Assembly (NCBI GenBank): GCA_023401495.1
Contig: JAEXDU010000203.1
Location: 1 to 12,997 of the forward strand
DNA length: 12,997 nt
Direction: 5' to 3'
Origin: Bacillota bacterium
Lineage (GTDB): Bacteria; Bacillota; Clostridia; Oscillospirales; Acutalibacteraceae
Every line of letters begins with the position of its first letter. Within the stretch, counting starts at the first letter, position 1. A program made the position numbers and the translations under genes. This document shows positions 5,096 to 12,016 of this stretch, piece after piece. The notes beneath the pieces were generated by a model that was not told the origin of the DNA, ran no database searches, and saw only the letters and a program-made list of their open reading frames with translations.

Positions 5096-6454
5096 ATGCT
5101 TTTGAAAAAGAATGAGATAGTTGAAATAGAAATCACAGGCATGACTGCGGAGGGCAGCGGCGTGGGCCGGGTAGAGGGAATCGCCGTATTTGTTCCCGGT
5201 GCGGCGGCCGGCGACCGTTTAAAAGTTCGTATCCTGAAAACGGCCAAAACGTATGCCTTTGGAAAAATAGAAGAAATTCTGGAGCCGTCCCCCGAACGGG
5301 TCGAGCCGGACTGTCCCTGTTCTGAACAGTGTGGCGGCTGCGCGTTCCGCCATATTACCTATGCCGGGGAACTGCGGGCAAAGGAAAATCGCGTGCGCGA
5401 CGCCATGGAGCGAATCGGCGGCCTGCAGAATCCGGATATCCGCCCGATTGTGGGGGCGGAGCATGCCGACGGTTATCGCAATAAAGCGCAGATTCCGATT
5501 GGGCAGGACAAGCAGGGCAATCTGATCGCGGGATTTTATGCGAACCACAGCCACCGCATTGTTCAGTGTGACCGCTGCGCTCTGCAGCCAAAGCCGTTTG
5601 AGCAGGCGTTGGATGCGTTTTTGGAGTGGGCGCGTCAAAGCGGAGAAAGCGCCTATGACGAAACGACGCATAAGGGGAAGCTGCGCCATTTATACCTGCG
5701 CATGGCTGAGGGTACCGGCGAGGTGATGGTCTGTGTGGTCGTCAACGGGAACGGTCTCAAAGGAGAGGATTCTCTTGCAGCGCTGCTCCGCGAGAGAGTG
5801 GATGGCCTGAAAAGTGTTTTGATCAACAGTAACCGGGAAGACACCAACGTCGTGCTGGGCAGGCGTTTCCGCACGGTCTGGGGGCAGGATTTTTTAACAG
5901 ACCGGATGTGCGGCCTGCAGTTCCAGATTTCTCCGCTGTCCTTTTACCAGGTGAATCATGCCCAGGCCCAGCGGCTGTATGCGCTGGCGGGCGAATACGC
6001 CGGGCTCACCGGGAAAGAAACGGTGCTCGACCTGTACTGCGGTATCGGTACGATCGGCCTTTCGATGGCGGGCCGCGCCGGCCGGATTATCGGAGTTGAA
6101 TCTGTAGCGCAGGCGGTGGAAAACGCCCGCGAAAACGCCGCGCTCAACAGTATTGAAAACGCGGAATTCCTGTGTATGGATGCTGCCGAGGCGGCGCAGC
6201 TGCTGGTACAGCGCGGCGAGCGCTCCGACGTTGTGGTGCTCGATCCCCCCAGAAAAGGCTGCGCGCCCGAGCTGATCCGCACGGTGGCCGACATGGCCCC
6301 TTCCCGCATTGTTTATGTTTCCTGTGATCCTGCCACCCTTGCGCGCGATCTGAAACTGTTCCGCGAGCTCGGATACGCCGCCGGGCCGATCACGCCGGTT
6401 GATCTGTTTCCGAGAACGAAGCATTGCGAAATTTGCTGTCTTATATCAAAATGA
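5096..6454 (+). CDS. rlmD: 23S rRNA (uracil-C5)-methyltransferase, RumA/RlmD family
   Basis: This 452-aa enzyme has an N-terminal TRAM RNA-binding domain (about residues 1-62), an iron-sulfur cluster motif with C73, C79 and C82 plus C158, and a C-terminal SAM-dependent methyltransferase fold. The SAM loop is L-D-L-Y-C-G-I-G-T-I-G, followed by D-P-P-R-K-G-C and the catalytic nucleophile C410 in Y-V-S-C-D-P-A-T-L-A-R-D. It should transfer a methyl group from SAM to C5 of uracil in 23S rRNA. Gram-positive members may modify both U747 and U1939 (RlmCD), and sequence alone does not settle which. The length matches the family. ATG 5096 has CGGAGAG about 8 nt upstream. The gene is GC-rich like phoR and unlike the AT-rich genes that follow, so it probably belongs to the ancestral chromosome. 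Confidence 0.93.
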   Translation: MLLKKNEIVEIEITGMTAEGSGVGRVEGIAVFVPGAAAGDRLKVRILKTAKTYAFGKIEEILEPSPERVEPDCPCSEQCGGCAFRHITYAGELRAKENRVRDAMERIGGLQNPDIRPIVGAEHADGYRNKAQIPIGQDKQGNLIAGFYANHSHRIVQCDRCALQPKPFEQALDAFLEWARQSGESAYDETTHKGKLRHLYLRMAEGTGEVMVCVVVNGNGLKGEDSLAALLRERVDGLKSVLINSNREDTNVVLGRRFRTVWGQDFLTDRMCGLQFQISPLSFYQVNHAQAQRLYALAGEYAGLTGKETVLDLYCGIGTIGLSMAGRAGRIIGVESVAQAVENARENAALNSIENAEFLCMDAAEAAQLLVQRGERSDVVVLDPPRKGCAPELIRTVADMAPSRIVYVSCDPATLARDLKLFRELGYAAGPITPVDLFPRTKHCEICCLISK

Positions 6455-6470
6455 CCTGATGGTACAGTTC

Positions 6471-6492
6471 ACTCAACATTCAGAATGTGAGT
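6471..6492. repeat. Imperfect palindrome upstream of the nitroreductase gene
   Basis: ACTCAACATTC (6471-6481) and GAATGTGAGT (6483-6492) are complementary over 10 bp with one bulged A. It lies 20 nt before the nitroreductase ATG. It may be an operator, or a weak hairpin at the rlmD 3' end; no U-run follows. Confidence 0.35.
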
Positions 6493-6512
6493 TGTGAGTA
6501 AAGGCGGTTACC

Positions 6513-7052
6513 ATGCTAAAAGAAATAGAAAACAGAAGAAGCATCCGCAAATATCTGAATAAAACAGTTGAAAAAGAGAAACTTGTTCAACTATTGGAAA
6601 GCGCTAGACTAGCACCTTCTGGAAGTAATACGCAGCCTTGGACGTTTCTTATTATTGAATCGGAAGATACGAAAGAAAAACTTTCCATTGCGGATCATCA
6701 TCAAAAATGGATGATGACAGCTCCGATATTCATTGTATGTGTAGCAGATATTCGATACCGTATCCCCATGGGTACTCAGGTCAGGCTGGATGAGAACAGT
6801 TCTGAACCGGAACTGAAGCAAATTATTCGGGACACTGCAATTGCAATGGGATATCTATTGCTTGAAGCGGAGCATCTGGGGTTGGTGACCTGTTGGACAG
6901 CCTGGTTTGAGCAGGATGATGTCAGACCTATCCTGAACATTCCGGATGATAAATATGTGTGCGGAATCATTACCTTGGGATACGGTGATGAAGCACCAAA
7001 ACAGCGACCGAGAAAAGCGGTGGAGGAAATTGTAAGATATGAAAAATGGTGA
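6513..7052 (+). CDS. Nitroreductase-family FMN-dependent oxidoreductase
   Basis: This 179-aa protein has the standard short nitroreductase layout. It starts with R-R-S-I-R-K-Y (residues 8-14, FMN phosphate contacts) and has A-P-S-G-S-N-T-Q-P-W at 34-43. A central helix (A-M-G-Y-L-L-L-E-A-E-H-L-G-L) precedes a C-terminal L-G-Y-G-D-E-A-P followed by a basic stretch, typical of the second FMN-binding segment. Such enzymes use NAD(P)H to reduce nitro compounds, quinones or flavins; the natural substrate cannot be told from sequence. AAAGGCGG lies about 7 nt before the ATG. It is the first gene of the AT-rich segment. Confidence 0.88.
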   Translation: MLKEIENRRSIRKYLNKTVEKEKLVQLLESARLAPSGSNTQPWTFLIIESEDTKEKLSIADHHQKWMMTAPIFIVCVADIRYRIPMGTQVRLDENSSEPELKQIIRDTAIAMGYLLLEAEHLGLVTCWTAWFEQDDVRPILNIPDDKYVCGIITLGYGDEAPKQRPRKAVEEIVRYEKW

Positions 7053-7240
7053 TGAAACTTTTAGAAGTATAGATGACAATAAACAGTAGATATTTCTGTT
7101 TCCAGCGCCAGGATTTTACTAGTTTCAATCGGCATATTTTTTTATCTTCTCAAGGTATACAGGAAGCGTATGCCCGCTTGAACGTGGCAAAAGTGTTGAT
7201 AAAGAAGAATTTGAGTTTATGATCGGAGAGGGGAATCGAT
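7053..7240 (+). other. Gap before the ABC genes with possible coding remnants
   Basis: No intact gene is visible. One frame (7123-7248, no start codon) ends in a coding-like stretch (V-D-K-E-E-F-E-F-M-I-G-E-G) and its stop overlaps the start of the ABC ATPase gene. A second frame contains Q-E-A-Y-A-R-L, faintly like the helix-turn-helix region of GntR regulators. Exporters of this type commonly follow a GntR (YtrA-like) gene, so this could be a decayed copy, but the match is too short to call a pseudogene. The last part supplies the ATPase ribosome-binding site GGAGAGGGG. Confidence 0.3.
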
Positions 7241-7987
7241 GTGAGTAATGCGATTGAAATAAAAGATCTTTGTAAAAATTATAAAGAGTTCTCACTAAAT
7301 CAACTCTCTTTTTCTTTACCCATGGGTTATATTATGGGACTCGTCGGTCAAAACGGCGCAGGCAAGACTACCACAATTCGCCTGATTCTGAATATGGCAA
7401 ATCGGGACGGTGGAGAAGTCAGGATATTTGGACTCGACAATATAAACGATGAGCAGAAAATCAAACAGGATATCGCCGCTGTATTTGACGAGATTTTTTT
7501 CGTTGATATCTGGAGAGTCAGCCAGGTGGAAAATGCCATTCATGCTTTTTACAGCAAATGGGATAGCAAACTGTACAATCAATATTTGACAAAATTCCGG
7601 CTGTCTGCCGATAAAAAAGTGAAGGATTTATCGCGTGGCATGAAGATGAAGCTGATGCTGGCAGTCGCCCTGTCTCATGAAGCCAAGCTTTTGATACTCG
7701 ATGAGCCGACAAGCGGACTGGATCCTGTTGCCCGCGATGAGTTATTGGAAATATTAAAGGACTATATCGCTGATGGGCAGAAAAGCATTCTTTTTTCAAC
7801 CCATATTACTTCGGATCTGGAAAAAATCGCCGATTATATCACCTTGATTGATAATGGAAACATGATTTATACCGGGACGAAAGACGATTTGCTGAAACAA
7901 TTTTCGGGGCTGCTGCCATCTTCTGAAACACCGACTATAGATGAAATTTTGGTGTTTATCAGTAAAGGAGGCAGGGGCCGTGAGTAA
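7241..7987 (+). CDS. ABC-2 type exporter ATP-binding protein (YtrB-like)
   Basis: This 248-aa ATPase has Walker A G-Q-N-G-A-G-K-T-T at 36-44, the signature L-S-R-G-M at 130-134, Walker B L-L-I-L-D-E at 150-155, the D-loop S-G-L-D and the H-loop histidine H188. The R-G-M form of the signature is typical of YtrB-like exporter ATPases. The usual Q-loop glutamine region reads A-V-F-D-E, also seen in this group. It starts at GTG 7241 with GGAGAGGGG 8 nt upstream. It energises the permease encoded by the next gene, with which it overlaps by 8 nt, indicating translational coupling. The substrate is unknown; relatives export cell-envelope-active compounds or peptides. Confidence 0.9.
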   Translation: MSNAIEIKDLCKNYKEFSLNQLSFSLPMGYIMGLVGQNGAGKTTTIRLILNMANRDGGEVRIFGLDNINDEQKIKQDIAAVFDEIFFVDIWRVSQVENAIHAFYSKWDSKLYNQYLTKFRLSADKKVKDLSRGMKMKLMLAVALSHEAKLLILDEPTSGLDPVARDELLEILKDYIADGQKSILFSTHITSDLEKIADYITLIDNGNMIYTGTKDDLLKQFSGLLPSSETPTIDEILVFISKGGRGRE

Positions 7988-8636
7988 TATACAAAACGCT
8001 GTCAAGCTGGATTTTTATATTGTAAAGTCAACCTATCGGATGGCCGTTTTAACCTATTTTATTTCGATTCTGATTGGCTTTATCACGCAACCGATCATAC
8101 CGATTTTCCTCATTATGGTTTTTGGTGTATTTTTCGGCGGGATGGTTTTTTCCGTCTACGAGAAAAACCATCTCAATCAGTTGTACGGCATTTTGCCTTT
8201 CAGAAAATCTGATGTTGTTATCGGAAGATATTTATATACTTTTCTTTTCGGTATCATACAGGCGATTTTGGCAGGAATCATATCATATGTGATTTCTCGG
8301 ACAACGGAAACGGTATCAAATCATTTCGCGCTCACGGCCACTTTATCTCTGTCTTTTATCTATTTTTGCTTTGCAATTGGTATTGCATTTCCGATTTATT
8401 TTAAATTAGGCTTTTCGAGAGCGTATGTATTTATCATGGTGCCGATATACCTTATATTTATAGGTGTGGTTTTTCTCAGCAGAAAAACGAACGTTCTCGA
8501 TCATTTGAAGGATATTCTCTTATATTTTTCCGCACATCAGGCTCTGCTGTTGTTGTCTGGAATTGGTATCGGTCTGGTTTTGTTCACGATTTCCGGTGTT
8601 ATATCCTATTCGGTTTATAAAAAATCTGAGATGTAA
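7980..8636 (+). CDS. ABC-2 type transporter permease
   Basis: This 218-aa membrane protein has about six helices (near 21-36, 38-58, 84-105, 117-140, 148-166 and 188-211). The cytoplasmic segment between helices 2 and 3 contains L-P-F-R-K-S-D-V-V-I-G-R-Y, the pattern of the ABC2_membrane_5-like family. GTG 7980 is chosen because it follows AAAGGAGG (7965-7972) and overlaps the end of the ATPase gene; an ATG at 7941 would add 13 residues lying wholly inside the ATPase gene. It forms the membrane channel of the exporter with the ATPase. A weak stem with a seven-T run near 8663-8690 may end the transcript. Confidence 0.87.
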   Translation: MSNIQNAVKLDFYIVKSTYRMAVLTYFISILIGFITQPIIPIFLIMVFGVFFGGMVFSVYEKNHLNQLYGILPFRKSDVVIGRYLYTFLFGIIQAILAGIISYVISRTTETVSNHFALTATLSLSFIYFCFAIGIAFPIYFKLGFSRAYVFIMVPIYLIFIGVVFLSRKTNVLDHLKDILLYFSAHQALLLLSGIGIGLVLFTISGVISYSVYKKSEM

Positions 8637-8756
8637 AGAAAATAGATTCAGCGCCGCCAAGGGAGTACCTGAAAGATACGGCATTTTTTTGTATCCTTAA
8701 GGCATATATAGTGTGTGGTGCTGCTGCGTTGTAGTTTATGGATTGAGGACGATTTT

Positions 8757-8794
8757 GAGGTGAAAAGCAGGCTGAAAAAGCTGCTTTTTACCTC
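8757..8794. other. 14-bp hairpin upstream of the dehydrogenase gene
   Basis: GAGGTGAAAAGCAG (8757-8770) pairs with CTGCTTTTTACCTC (8781-8794) over 14 bp, with one G-U pair, around a 10-nt loop. No U-run follows the stem. It lies 44 nt before the dehydrogenase ATG. It could be a leader structure of that gene or an old terminator; its role is not evident. Confidence 0.45.
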
Positions 8795-8838
8795 CTTAAA
8801 ACAGGTAAGAATATAGATGACATAAAGGAGACAAAATT

Positions 8839-9789
8839 ATGAATGATAAAACTGTGGTATTAAATGCCGGCCTGGTAAATTATGATGGAAACGTTGATTA
8901 CTCAAAAATTGCATCCGAAGTGGTAATCTATGATGAAACGTCCGAAGATAAAATTTTAGAACGAGTTGATGGTTTTACAATCGTTGTAACGAAAGAAATG
9001 AAAGTCACAGGTGACATAATTAGAAAATTCCCTGATAGTGTAAAGATGATTTGCGAAGCCGGAACCGGATATAATAATATAGATTTGGATGCAGTACGTG
9101 AAAAGGAAATCATGTTATGCAACATTCCCGCGTACAGCAGTGAAAGGGTGGCACATACAGCAATCCTCTTGATTTTAAATCTGGCAAGCTCAATGCAAAA
9201 ACAGATTCGTATGCTTTCAAAAGGGAATCATGATAATTTCCATAAACATTTAATGGTGGACCATGTAGAAGTAAACGGTAAAACACTGGGGGTTATCGGT
9301 TATGGAAATATTGCAAAAGAAATCATCAAAGTAGCGCAGGCACTGGGGATGAAAATTTTAGTAGCGACCAGAACTCCCAGAGCAGATGTGGGGAATATTC
9401 ACTTTACAACAAATGAAGAAGTTTTCATGCAAAGTGATTTTATTTCTCTGAATTGTCCTTTAAACGAATTAACAAGACATATGATCAATAAAGAAACATT
9501 GGCAATGATGAAACTGACAGCATATTTAGTCAATACTGCACGGGGAGCATTGATTGATGAAAAAGCGTTGATTGACGCATTGCAAAATAATGTAATTGCA
9601 GGTGCGGGATTGGATGTGCAGGAAGTAGAGCCATTGGATGATGCAAGTCCGTTGTATACAATGGATAATGTTATCATTACTCCACACATGGGGTGGCGCG
9701 GATTAGAAACAAGACAACGCTTAGTTTCATTGATCCAAGATAATATCAGAGCTTTTTCCAAAGGACAGCCGATCAATAGGGTAGACTGA
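8839..9789 (+). CDS. D-isomer-specific 2-hydroxyacid dehydrogenase
   Basis: This 316-aa enzyme has the two-domain layout of the family: a split catalytic domain and an inserted Rossmann domain (about 100-285). The dinucleotide loop is G154-Y-G-N-I-A159, with alanine at the third glycine position. The catalytic triad is visible as R235 (N-T-A-R-G), E264 (V-E-P) and H283 (T-P-H-M-G-W). The family interconverts 2-keto acids and D-2-hydroxy acids, as in glycerate, glyoxylate, lactate or phosphoglycerate dehydrogenases. The segment after the second Rossmann strand reads V-A-T-R178-T-P instead of ending in Asp, which in relatives goes with NADP(H) use. The length and absence of an ACT domain exclude a full SerA. 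ATG 8839 has AAAGGAGA 8 nt upstream. The gene is clearly AT-rich and ends before a strong terminator. Confidence 0.9.
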   Translation: MNDKTVVLNAGLVNYDGNVDYSKIASEVVIYDETSEDKILERVDGFTIVVTKEMKVTGDIIRKFPDSVKMICEAGTGYNNIDLDAVREKEIMLCNIPAYSSERVAHTAILLILNLASSMQKQIRMLSKGNHDNFHKHLMVDHVEVNGKTLGVIGYGNIAKEIIKVAQALGMKILVATRTPRADVGNIHFTTNEEVFMQSDFISLNCPLNELTRHMINKETLAMMKLTAYLVNTARGALIDEKALIDALQNNVIAGAGLDVQEVEPLDDASPLYTMDNVIITPHMGWRGLETRQRLVSLIQDNIRAFSKGQPINRVD

Positions 9790-9894
9790 AAAGTAAGTTG
9801 AAACTGATATCCTTATTGAGAATAATGGTACGATGCCAATTTATAAAGAGCAATAATAGCGGGAACGGAGAAATTGATTTTGATTCAAAAAACT

Positions 9895-9945
9895 AATAAG
9901 ACAAAAGCTCTTAGTACCTGAGGGCTTTTCGTCTTATTGGTTTTT
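9895..9945 (+). terminator. Strong intrinsic terminator after the dehydrogenase gene
   Basis: AATAAGAC (9895-9902) pairs with GTCTTATT (9931-9938). Inside a one-base bulge AAAAGCTCTTA (9903-9913) pairs with TGAGGGCTTTT (9919-9929), with two G-U pairs and a GTACC loop. GG and a T-run follow. The 105 nt between the dehydrogenase stop and the stem hold no clear gene, only short coding-like scraps. Confidence 0.85.
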
Positions 9946-10005
9946 CTCTTTACTAATTAAATGTAATTGTCGAAATGGAATTTTCGTTCATTGAAGGTGA
10001 TATGT

Positions 10006-10428
10006 ATGCTGGATTTCGGAATGTCGATGTTATGGTTTTGGTCTTGCTATTTGATTGTTACCATCGTTGGAATTTTGCACACGGTTTTTAATATTTATGT
10101 GTTGAAAATGGGCCCCATGGACGAAACGGGAATGGGCGAGGGATATGAAAAAACAAAGCCCTGGCACCCGCTTTATAATGTTGTTCTTTTTTCTGTATTC
10201 GGCTGGCTGTACATCCGGGGCTTATCCGCACCAAACCTTAAGGAGGCTTTTATTACCGGTGCCATATGGGCGGGAATTTGTATTGTCTTTGATGTTTTCG
10301 GTTGGGTGATAATCAAACACCCCTGGAGTCTTTCTTTCAAAGAGTTTTACATTGATTATCAGCCATGGATTACACTGATCTATTTGGCTATTTTGATCGG
10401 CCCCGTCATTGGGTACTTTTTCGTATAG
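10006..10428 (+). CDS. Four-helix membrane protein of unknown function
   Basis: I do not recognise this 140-aa protein. It has four predicted membrane helices (near 8-33, 56-73, 80-104 and 119-139). A polar loop between helices 1 and 2 (residues 36-55) is rich in Gly, Glu and Lys and ends in K-P-W-H-P-L. It is rich in tryptophan (seven or more), several near helix ends (W10, W12, W53, W67, W88, W100, W107, W121). ATG 10006 is preferred because GAAGGTGA lies 5-6 nt upstream; an in-frame TTG at 9967 would add 13 polar residues. It is a single-gene unit between terminators at 9895-9945 and 10530-10571. It could be an integral membrane sensor, immunity or small-solute protein; nothing in the sequence decides. 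Confidence 0.75.
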   Translation: MLDFGMSMLWFWSCYLIVTIVGILHTVFNIYVLKMGPMDETGMGEGYEKTKPWHPLYNVVLFSVFGWLYIRGLSAPNLKEAFITGAIWAGICIVFDVFGWVIIKHPWSLSFKEFYIDYQPWITLIYLAILIGPVIGYFFV

Positions 10429-10529
10429 TGCGCAATGATAGATTGATCCTCATGTTAGAGGCAACACAATTTGAGCTGAAAAGGGTCACAGAGTAAAGTC
10501 ATTGGCAGACCTTAAGGTTGAATACAAAT

Positions 10530-10571
10530 AAAAAAGAAGCAGGTGGTTTCAAGCCGCCTGCTTCTTTTTTT
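10530..10571. terminator. Bidirectional intrinsic terminator
   Basis: A 17-bp stem (10530-10546 with 10554-10570, one G-U pair) with a 7-nt loop is flanked by an A-run on the left and a T-run on the right. Its GC-rich core is GAAGCAGG/CCTGCTTC. It ends the unknown membrane protein transcript and insulates the ROK operon. Confidence 0.88.
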
Positions 10572-10698
10572 ATCCCTTTTACGGTTTCTTGAACGTTTCA
10601 TATCCGCTTTTCATAGATCAACAAATTGGCGTGTTGGCCCCGAAAAGCGCATTATCTCGTGTATAGGCACAAAAATAATCAACTTTAATAAAAAATAG

Positions 10699-10727
10699 TT
10701 GACATATTGATGTTTCTCGATTAATAT
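10699..10727 (+). promoter_or_regulatory. Sigma-A-type promoter of the ROK-HAD-sugar ABC operon
   Basis: A perfect -35 box TTGACA (10699-10704) is followed by a 17-nt spacer and the -10 box TAATAT (10722-10727). Transcription would begin near 10734, about 60 nt before the ROK start codon. Confidence 0.7.
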
Positions 10728-10732
10728 ATTAA
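10721..10732. promoter_or_regulatory. Palindrome over the -10 box, candidate ROK operator
   Basis: TTAATATATTAA is a perfect 12-bp palindrome that covers the -10 box of the ROK operon promoter. A repressor bound there would block transcription, which suits autoregulation by the first gene of the operon. Its pure A/T makeup means chance cannot be excluded. Confidence 0.4.
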
Positions 10733-10793
10733 CAGAGTAAATCAATTAACGCCGTGTATCCACACAGAAGCGAGAAAAGGACGGCAAGCGAAA

Positions 10794-12011
10794 ATGACAG
10801 GTGCGATTGGCAAAAATAACAGTGATTTGACCGAAATGAATCGCTCCGCTGTTGTGAAAATCTTGCAGCAGCAGGAGGTATGTTCCCGGGCGGACATTGC
10901 CCGACAAACGGGTCTTACCCAGGCGGCTATTACCAAAATAGTTGCGTCGATGATGGAGATGGGTATTGTATCCGAGGTGGGAATCATAACGGGCGGCGAC
11001 AACCGCCGTTCCATAGGGCTTAGGCTGAATGCTGATAAGCATCAAATCATTGGGGTAAAGTTTGCAAGACAGATGTTCGCAGTAGGCGTGTTCGATATTT
11101 CAGGTAAGATATACATACATACCGAAACGAAGTTCCCATTTGAGGAAGATCCCCAAAAGGTGCTTTCTGCCATGAAAGAGCAGATACACGACATGCTGAA
11201 GAAATATGAAAATGTCGTTTCCATCGGTCTTGCCGTTCCGGGGCCTTACTTAAGGGATGAAGGCCGTATTGCGGTTGTCACCCAAATGTCCGCCTGGCAC
11301 ACGATCAATTTTATTGAGGAATTCAAAGAAGAGTTCGATAAACCTGTTTTTATAGAGCATGACGCAAACGCGGGTGCGTTGGCCGAATGGTTATTCGGTG
11401 GTCATACCCAGCCGCTGCACACGCTGGCATATTTTCTGGTGGGCGACGGCGTGGGTGCCGGTATCATTGAGCGCGGCCGCCTTTTCCTTGGGGTGCAGGG
11501 CACCGCATGCGAAACCGGGCACATCAGCGTGGATGTGCACGGCCCGCGCTGTGAGTGCGGAAATTATGGATGCCTTGAAATGTATTGTTCGGCTCCGGCC
11601 ATATTGAAGAAAGTGCAGGAGCGTGTGCCGGAATGCCTTCCCAGTGAAAATCCACAGAGCAGCGATGCCTGTACTGCCGTTTTTGAAGCGGCTCGTGCCG
11701 GTAATCAAAAAGCGATGGATGTGGTACGGGAAACGGCGGAGTATATCGGTTACGGCTGTGTTACGCTGATCAACGCCTATAACCCCGATATTATCATCCT
11801 TGGCGACGTCGTATCTCAGGGAGGGGATTTGCTGCTGCCGATTGTTCAGGAAGTGGTAAGGCAGCGTGTCATTCCCGAGCTGCACACCAAGGTGCGGATT
11901 AAAATATCTGCCCTCAAGGTAGACCCTACTCTTTATGGCGCAGCCGCCACAGCAACGGATAAGGTGTTACAGCTGCCCAGTAAGTTTTCGGCGGCAGGCA
12001 AAAGGGGGTAA
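10794..12011 (+). CDS. ROK-family transcriptional repressor (XylR/NagC type)
   Basis: This 405-aa protein joins an N-terminal winged helix-turn-helix (about residues 12-65, with S-R-A-D-I-A-R-Q-T-G-L-T-Q-A-A-I-T-K-I) to a ROK sugar-kinase-like domain (about 80-395). The ROK zinc site is complete: H243 in E-T-G-H, then C253, C255 and C260 in C-E-C-G-N-Y-G-C-L-E. A sugar-site acid D190 lies in E-H-D-A-N-A-G. Such proteins bind operator DNA and release it, or change state, on binding a sugar or sugar phosphate. The HTH shows it is a regulator, not a simple kinase. ATG 10794 has AAAAGGA about 12 nt upstream, slightly far. The HAD phosphatase and sugar ABC ATPase genes that follow on the same strand are likely targets. 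The inducer is not evident from sequence. Confidence 0.9.
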   Translation: MTGAIGKNNSDLTEMNRSAVVKILQQQEVCSRADIARQTGLTQAAITKIVASMMEMGIVSEVGIITGGDNRRSIGLRLNADKHQIIGVKFARQMFAVGVFDISGKIYIHTETKFPFEEDPQKVLSAMKEQIHDMLKKYENVVSIGLAVPGPYLRDEGRIAVVTQMSAWHTINFIEEFKEEFDKPVFIEHDANAGALAEWLFGGHTQPLHTLAYFLVGDGVGAGIIERGRLFLGVQGTACETGHISVDVHGPRCECGNYGCLEMYCSAPAILKKVQERVPECLPSENPQSSDACTAVFEAARAGNQKAMDVVRETAEYIGYGCVTLINAYNPDIIILGDVVSQGGDLLLPIVQEVVRQRVIPELHTKVRIKISALKVDPTLYGAAATATDKVLQLPSKFSAAGKRG

Positions 12012-12016
12012 GACAA

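Larger units (their letters stand above)
10429..10793. other. Intergenic region before the ROK operon
   Basis: The first 100 nt have no gene, only very short open stretches. A strong terminator occupies 10530-10571. The stretch 10572-10675 shows nothing notable. The last part holds TCAACT/AGTTGA repeats flanking an A-rich tract (about 10678-10702) and the ROK operon promoter with its palindrome. The transcript leader would be about 60 nt. Confidence 0.6.

Noticed and set aside
5894..6424. 176-codon minus-strand frame opposite rlmD
   Set aside because: It lies fully antisense to the catalytic domain and shows no recognisable motif or ribosome-binding site.
7941..7979. Permease start at ATG 7941
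   Set aside because: The upstream 13 codons lie inside the ATPase gene with no ribosome-binding site; GTG 7980 follows AAAGGAGG.
4686..8699. Shared I-F-x-L-Y-P ending of the peptide at 4686-4766 and of a short frame near 8660-8699
   Set aside because: Both come from T-rich stretches followed by TATCCTTA. The similarity covers about six residues and is probably chance.
10429..10529. Short peptides (14 and 18 codons) downstream of the unknown membrane protein
   Set aside because: No clear ribosome-binding site and too short to support; treated as non-coding.
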